From CAXMMR01 sp965198995 (GTDB lineage: Bacteria; Pseudomonadota; Alphaproteobacteria; Acetobacterales; Acetobacteraceae), in NCBI GenBank assembly GCA_965198995.1, contig CBDAQG010000002.1, positions 2,914,001 through 2,978,000 of the forward strand: a stretch of DNA of 64,000 nt, read 5' to 3'. The notes under the pieces were generated by a model. The model made no database searches. It saw only the letters and a program-made list of their open reading frames with translations, and had not been told where the DNA came from. A program made the translations under genes and the position numbers. Every line of letters begins with the position of its first letter. Within the stretch, counting starts at the first letter, position 1. Shown here piece after piece: positions 60,051-64,000 of this stretch.

Positions 60051-60428
60051 TCACTTTGTCTGATACAATAGCCGCAGCGCGGTCAGCTGCGCCGTTAAAT
60101 TCTGTGGACATGACAGTATGACCCTTGTCATCGTCTGGCGGTCGGTGTCCTCCTCGTCACCAATCGTGATCCGCATGGCCTTCACGACCGCGCCTATTAG
60201 GTCGGCTGGGTTTCCCGCCTTGGGGCCCGCTGTGCGCCGGTCCTCCGTGACTAAGCCAACAGAAAGCCCCGCTTGCGCTAGCTCGCCGAAAAACAGCCGT
60301 GAGATGAACGTGCAATCATCTTCATCTAAAACTGAACGATGAGGCCTGGTTGTCCGCCGTTTGCTCCCAATAAACTCGCACTTCTCACTTACCGCGCCGC
60401 GGCCAAGCGGTCGGCGCTCGTGCAGCAC
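60051..60428 (-). CDS. Unrecognised ORF (up to 125 aa)
   Basis: The later part (VLDEDDCTFISRLFFGELAQ, LIGAVVKAMRITIGDEEDTD) looks protein-like, but the first 25 residues overlap the truncated hydrolase in another frame and are probably not translated. Family not recognised. The stretch 59801-60050 to its left shows only a weak minus ORF (59890-60111) without support. Confidence 0.35.
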   Translation of the reverse strand: MLHERRPLGRGAVSEKCEFIGSKRRTTRPHRSVLDEDDCTFISRLFFGELAQAGLSVGLVTEDRRTAGPKAGNPADLIGAVVKAMRITIGDEEDTDRQTMTRVILSCPQNLTAQLTALRLLYQTK

Positions 60429-60538
60429 GTGGTCGTCGCCTTCGCGAGATCCCGGTCCTCCCAGGCCGCCATGTTGGGGTCGAGCAGGTCAAGGCCTATG
60501 CTGGACTGCAGGCGCACCCAGGCGCGAGCGCGCCTCAT
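60389..60538 (-). pseudogene. N-terminal fragment of an HD-domain phosphohydrolase
   Basis: 49 codons from an ATG overlapping the stop of the Toprim gene (ATGA): MRRARAWVRLQSSIGLDLLD followed by PNMAAWEDRDLAKATTT. This is the start of the small HD-domain hydrolases (YfbR-like) that follow DUF3991/Toprim genes on alphaproteobacterial plasmids and islands. The His-Asp core never appears; the frame leaves the family after about 35 residues and stops. Confidence 0.5.
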
Positions 60539-61485
60539 GCCGCCCTCCCCTGCCGGAGCCGGTCGTTCCAGTCCTCGCCCTCCCCGGGCGGCCGCAGGCG
60601 CTCGAACCGCACGCCGGCGACGTCGGCCATCCCCTCCAGCCGGGCGGCGTAGCCGTCGCCGGCGTGGTCAGCGTCTGTGGCTGCCACCAGCACCGAACCC
60701 GAAAGGGGGGCATTTACCCGCAGCTGCAGGTCGAGGGCCTTGAGTGTCTCCGGCCCCATGCTGCCGGTGACGGCCACGTAGAGGGTGTCGGCGCGCAGAC
60801 GCTCGATCGCGGCCACGCTCATCGCGTCGATCGGCGCCTCGGCCACCATCAGACGACTTATGGCCGCCGAACTCGTCATGATGCGGCCGGGCAGACGGAA
60901 CAGGGTCTTGTCGCCACCGGTGCTGAAGCCGCGGTAGTCCGGACCGCGCATCTCGAACCCGGTCAGCCGGCCGTCGTGGTCGTGGTGCGCGAACCAGGCG
61001 CTGGCATACGGGCCCTCCCGCAGCACTCCAACTCGGACGGCGGCGATCACCACCGCGTCGGGCAGACGACGCTGTTTGGTCAGGTAGCGCCAGGTGGGCG
61101 AGCCCCGGCTCGGCGCCCGGCGCCGCGCCCAGCGCACGTCGAATGGCACGACCGGCTTTTCCCGTTCCGTTTTCCGAAGGTGTTCCGGGAAGCTCGGGCT
61201 GACGCCAGCCAACGGCCGCAGCACCTTGCGCACCTGCCCCAGGTTCAGCCCGGGCTCGAGGTGCTGCACCAGGGAGAATACATCGCCCTTGGCGGTGCTG
61301 CCCGGCTCCCACCAGCCCCTGCCCTCATGGGTGACGAGGATGATCTCTCCGTCCCCGCGCCGGTACTTCAGGCAGCGCCGAGTGCTCTCCTTCTTATCGA
61401 GCTGCCAAGGCGGCGGATGCCGCTCCAGCAACACCGCGCAGCTCACCCCTGCCCTCAGCTCGTCCAGCTCCGCATCGTGGCTCAT
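60535..61485 (-). CDS. DUF3991/Toprim-domain protein of mobile DNA
   Basis: 316 residues from the ATG at 61485 (MSHDAELDELRAGVSCAVLL); the open frame starts earlier but without the family pattern. The N-terminal DUF3991-type region (KYRRGDGEIILVTHEGRGWW, GDVFSLVQHL) is followed by a Toprim_2 domain: LMVAEAPIDAMSVAAIE (catalytic Glu), YVAVTGSMG and LVAATDADHAGDGYAARL (DxD metal site). Toprim domains bind Mg2+ in primases and topoisomerases. Such genes are typical of conjugative plasmids and integrative elements, so it marks this end as mobile DNA. Confidence 0.8.
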   Translation of the reverse strand: MSHDAELDELRAGVSCAVLLERHPPPWQLDKKESTRRCLKYRRGDGEIILVTHEGRGWWEPGSTAKGDVFSLVQHLEPGLNLGQVRKVLRPLAGVSPSFPEHLRKTEREKPVVPFDVRWARRRAPSRGSPTWRYLTKQRRLPDAVVIAAVRVGVLREGPYASAWFAHHDHDGRLTGFEMRGPDYRGFSTGGDKTLFRLPGRIMTSSAAISRLMVAEAPIDAMSVAAIERLRADTLYVAVTGSMGPETLKALDLQLRVNAPLSGSVLVAATDADHAGDGYAARLEGMADVAGVRFERLRPPGEGEDWNDRLRQGRAA

Positions 61486-61739
61486 CGTCCCGCACTCCCA
61501 TCCTCGGAATGCGTCCCGGCGACCGCGCGCGGGGCGCGGGACAAGGGCGCCTGCCCGGCAGGCGGGAGCGTAGCGACGCACCCTTGTGGCGCGCACAGCA
61601 GCAGCGGTATCGCCATCACGGCCTCCGGTTCTGGTTTCCTCCTCTCCACGCTCCTCGTCCGCGGCGCGAACGGGCATCCGTTGCGCCACAGTTTTTCAAA
61701 GCCAGTTCTCCTTCGTACGGAGACCTGCAGTCTGAGAGG

Positions 61740-61890
61740 ATCGAAATCAGCGTGGAAGGCGGCCGTGCTTCGGCTGACACGTCGAGGCGAGGTGGCCGAA
61801 CTCATGGAGTTGTCGGCCGACGAGGACGTGGCGCTGCGTCGCGCCTTCGGGCGCTATGGCAAGATCGAGGACCGGACGATCGGGGCCACC
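61740..61890 (+). other. Unidentified coding-like fragment
   Basis: The plus frame reads LTRRGEVAELMELSADEDVA, LRRAFGRYGKIEDRTIGATV and VRRYQ before sliding into the oxidase remnant in another frame. Periodicity looks coding, but I do not recognise it. The rest of the gap 61486-61739 shows nothing. Confidence 0.25.
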
Positions 61891-62866
61891 GTCGTCCGTC
61901 GCTATCAGCACTCAGGGGCCGGACGCCGAGCACCCGCTCACGCTGGCCGCCGCACGGCGCTGGACGACGCTCGGCGAGGAGCTCGAGGCCGACCTGAACT
62001 GCGTCCTCGGCGGCCATCTTCACCTCGCCGAGGCGCCGGACGAAATCGACATCCTGGAGACGAGGATCGCCGCCGACCGGGCCGGCGGCGTGCCCACCGA
62101 ACGGCTCGATCCGGCGGCGATCGCGGCGGTGGCGCCGGCGCTGACGCGGCATGCGGTGATGGCCGCCTGGACGCCGCAGGACGGCCAGGCCGACGCCGCG
62201 CTGACCACCCGCGCACTCGCCGACGCGGCCCGGCGTCGCGGCGCCCAACTGCTGTTCGGCAGGATGGCCGCGGTTGAGCTGACCGGCGGACGGGTCGCAG
62301 GTTTGCGCCTGGACGACGCCACGCTGGTGGCGGCGGAGACAGTGGTGCTAGCCGCTGGCGCCTGGAGCGCCGACCTGCTCACTTCAGTCGGGGTAGAGCT
62401 CGCGATCAGCTGGCACGGCCTACAGATGCTGCTCTCCCGGCCAAGGGCGCGCCTGCTCGGCCCGACGGTGACCGCGGTCGGCCGCAACGTCTCGCTCAAG
62501 CAGACGCCGTCGGGCGCGCTGATGGTGGGCGGTCGCTGGCGCGCTGAGCCGGCCGGTCCGACGCCGGGCGTTGTGCCGGCCGAGGCGCTGGTGGCGCCGC
62601 AATGGGCCGCGGCGGCGGCGCTGCTGCCGGTGATGCGCACGCTGCCTGTGCAGCGGAGCTGGGCGGGCGCGGAGGCAACCAGCCCCGACGGCCTGCCGAT
62701 GATCGGGCCGGCAGCGTACCGGGGGCTTTACCTGGCGGCCGGGTTCTGTGGTCATGGCTTCCAGCTCGCGCCGGTCATCGGCGAGCTCGTCGCGACCGAT
62801 CTGCTCGACCGGCCGCAGGACCTGCTCGCGCCGTTCCGGCCGCACCGGCCGATCAAGCCCGTCTGA
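61885..62866 (+). pseudogene. 5'-truncated FAD-dependent amino-acid oxidase (DAO family)
   Basis: The frame carries the last three quarters of a glycine/D-amino-acid oxidase: PDAEHPLTLAAARRW, DPAAIAAVAPALTRHAVMAA, ADAALTTRALADAARRRGAQ, VVLAAGAWSADLL, MVGGRWRAEP, SPDGLPMIGPAAYRGLYLAA and GFCGHGFQLAPVIGELVATD (the C-terminal FAD-binding loop). The N-terminal Gly-rich dinucleotide motif is absent and its place is taken by unrelated sequence, so no active enzyme is expected even though 300 codons are open. Confidence 0.75.
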
Positions 62867-62912
62867 CAAGCTCCAAGCGACCGTTGACCGACGCGGCAGT
62901 TGCGCCCCTGGC

Positions 62913-63700
62913 TTAGAAATGCAGCGACGCGCGCACGCCGACCGTAAACGGCCGCAGCAGGTAGCCCTCCTCGACGAAGTAGATGGACGGGCGCTGGGTG
63001 ATCGTCTTGTTGTTGGTCAAGTTCCGGCCGTTGAGCGAGAACACCCACTTGCGCACGGTGACGCCGATGCGCGCGTTGAGCACGCCGTAGCGCGGCTGGT
63101 TGACGGTGGGGTCGCTGCCGTTGGAGGCGCTGCGCGATGACCCGCTGACATCAAGGTCGCCATCGCGAATCCGGCGAGCTGCGGGACCACCGTTAAGGCG
63201 TAGTCGGCGCGAAAGGTGCCGGTCCATCTCGGCGCGTTGAGCCGTTCCTGCCTCAGGACGGCGGCGAGATCGTTCGGGGTCTACGTGATCACCGCCAGGG
63301 TGATACCGCCAAGCGCGCTCAGTGTCAGCGCCTGCGTCACCCGCGCGCGCAACTCGAGCTCGGTGCCGTAGCTCTTGGCGGCGCCGAAGTTCTGGGTGAT
63401 GGAGGCGCCGCAGGTGGGCAGATTGATAGTCTACTGAATGTTTTGCCAGTCGATATAGAACACGCTGGCGTTAAAGCTTATCTTGTCCTGCAGGAACAGC
63501 TTCTTCAGGCCGGCCTCGTAGTTCCAGAGCTTGTCGGGCCATAGCTGGTCGACGTGTTGCTGATGCCGACTGCCTCCAGATCGCCCTTGCAGACGATACC
63601 CGAGACCGGCCGGGTCGTGCCGCCGAGGCGAAAGCCCTTGGCGACCGTGGCGTACTGCAGCGATTGCTGGTCGAGATCGTAGGCGTTCTTCGGAACGTCG
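62913..63700 (-). pseudogene. TonB-dependent receptor pseudogene (C-terminal barrel)
   Basis: From about 63700 downwards, several frames give barrel segments: LQYATVAKGFRLGGTTRPVS, then LWNYEAGLKKLFLQDKISFN, ASVFYIDWQNIQ followed by TAG, TCGASITQNFGAAKSYGTEL, LSALGGITLAVIT followed by TAG, and NAPRWTGTFRADYALTV; the last part (63227-62913) ends RPFTVGVRASLHF with the C-terminal Phe. At least two stops and two shifts. It belongs to the GFRLGG-type receptors, different from the pair at 1-11 kb. Bases 63701-63833 show nothing recognisable. Confidence 0.8.
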
Positions 63701-63833
63701 CTATCGCTGCAAATCCTACCGCCCTTCAGCGCCTATACATGGCCAGATGGTTTTCGGTTTTACGACAGAGACTTCCGCGCTGGCGCGGTCAGTGCGCTGT
63801 CGAGACAAGCCAGTGGCCGGTGGGACGGAGCCG

Positions 63834-64000
63834 TTATGCGGCTCCGTGTTGAAGAAAGGCCTGAACGAAATCAGGCAGGTGGCTCCCCAACCAATCGCCC
63901 ATCTCCTGCTCCTCCTTCATCGATAGCGTTAGCACTGCGGCATCCATTGAGGCGCCCGCCGCTTCTGCCAGGGTGAGCAAAACCTTATAGGAGCTAATCT
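63834..64000 (-). CDS. DUF892 (YciE/YciF-like ferritin-fold) protein, C-terminal end
   Basis: The last 54 codons of a gene that begins beyond the window: ISSYKVLLTLAEAAGASMDA, LTLSMKEEQEMGDWLGSHLP, then DFVQAFLQHGAA and TAA at 63834. The helix with KEEQEMGDWL is the final ferritin-like helix of DUF892 proteins, which are linked to stress and iron. The 5' part lies to the right of base 64000. Confidence 0.65.
   Translation of the reverse strand, partial: ISSYKVLLTLAEAAGASMDAAVLTLSMKEEQEMGDWLGSHLPDFVQAFLQHGAA

Noticed and set aside
1..64000. tRNA, rRNA and common riboswitches.
   Set aside because: I looked for cloverleaf-like stretches, rRNA signatures and well-known riboswitch cores and saw none I could support by eye.

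Overview
The window is high-GC, densely coded DNA from an alphaproteobacterium. I infer an Acetobacteraceae-like relative from the ChvE/GguAB sugar transporter, the many TonB-dependent receptors, the c-di-GMP gene set and palindromic GC-rich intergenic repeats; no rRNA or tRNA confirms this. There are about 45 intact genes and a dozen decayed ones.

Layout. 1-855: edge of a TPR protein. 1077-11627: an outer-membrane uptake module, with two paralogous TonB-dependent receptors, a secreted beta-propeller/phosphoesterase, an OmpR-type response regulator and histidine kinase, and a private TonB, the last three translationally coupled. Three direct repeats of GTCAG with an 11-bp period lie upstream of the phosphoesterase, the regulator and the second receptor; they look like Pho boxes and tie the module together. 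11.6-20.7 kb: four c-di-GMP enzymes (a cyclase, a degenerate-GGDEF/EAL protein overlapping a BLUF blue-light sensor, a PAS-GGDEF-EAL protein and a stand-alone EAL protein), separated by remnants of IS21, IS630, an acyl-CoA ligase and an SDR. 21.4-40.3 kb: carbon uptake, with a hydroxyacyl-CoA dehydrogenase, ChvE-GguA-GguB, a hydroxy-acid oxidase, a second ribose-type ABC system with two permeases, a rhomboid protease and a divergent MalFGK-type ABC system with an SDR.

40.4-42.9 kb: an IS21-family element with a frameshifted istA. It cut the 5' end off a nuclease-like gene that lies next to the CRISPR locus. 43.4-54.1 kb: a complete type I-C CRISPR-Cas system on the minus strand (cas3-[small ORF]-cas5c-cas8c-cas7-cas4-cas1-cas2-leader-array) with 38 repeats and 37 spacers, two of which are duplicates. 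The small ORF between cas3 and cas5c also carries a 12-nt match to the crRNA 5' handle preceded by a hairpin.

54.2-64 kb: an accessory scrapyard. It holds two decayed YhcG-type nuclease tails, a broken tyrosine recombinase, an IS1182 element, a dnaE2 fragment joined to a broken RTX-like gene, a low-GC run of unknown genes, a DUF3991/Toprim gene followed by a truncated HD-hydrolase, a 5'-truncated amino-acid oxidase, a TonB-receptor pseudogene and the tail of a DUF892 ferritin-like gene.

The best leads for something new are the GTCAG operator set around the phosphoesterase/TonB module, the extra element inside the cas operon, and the BLUF/EAL pair.
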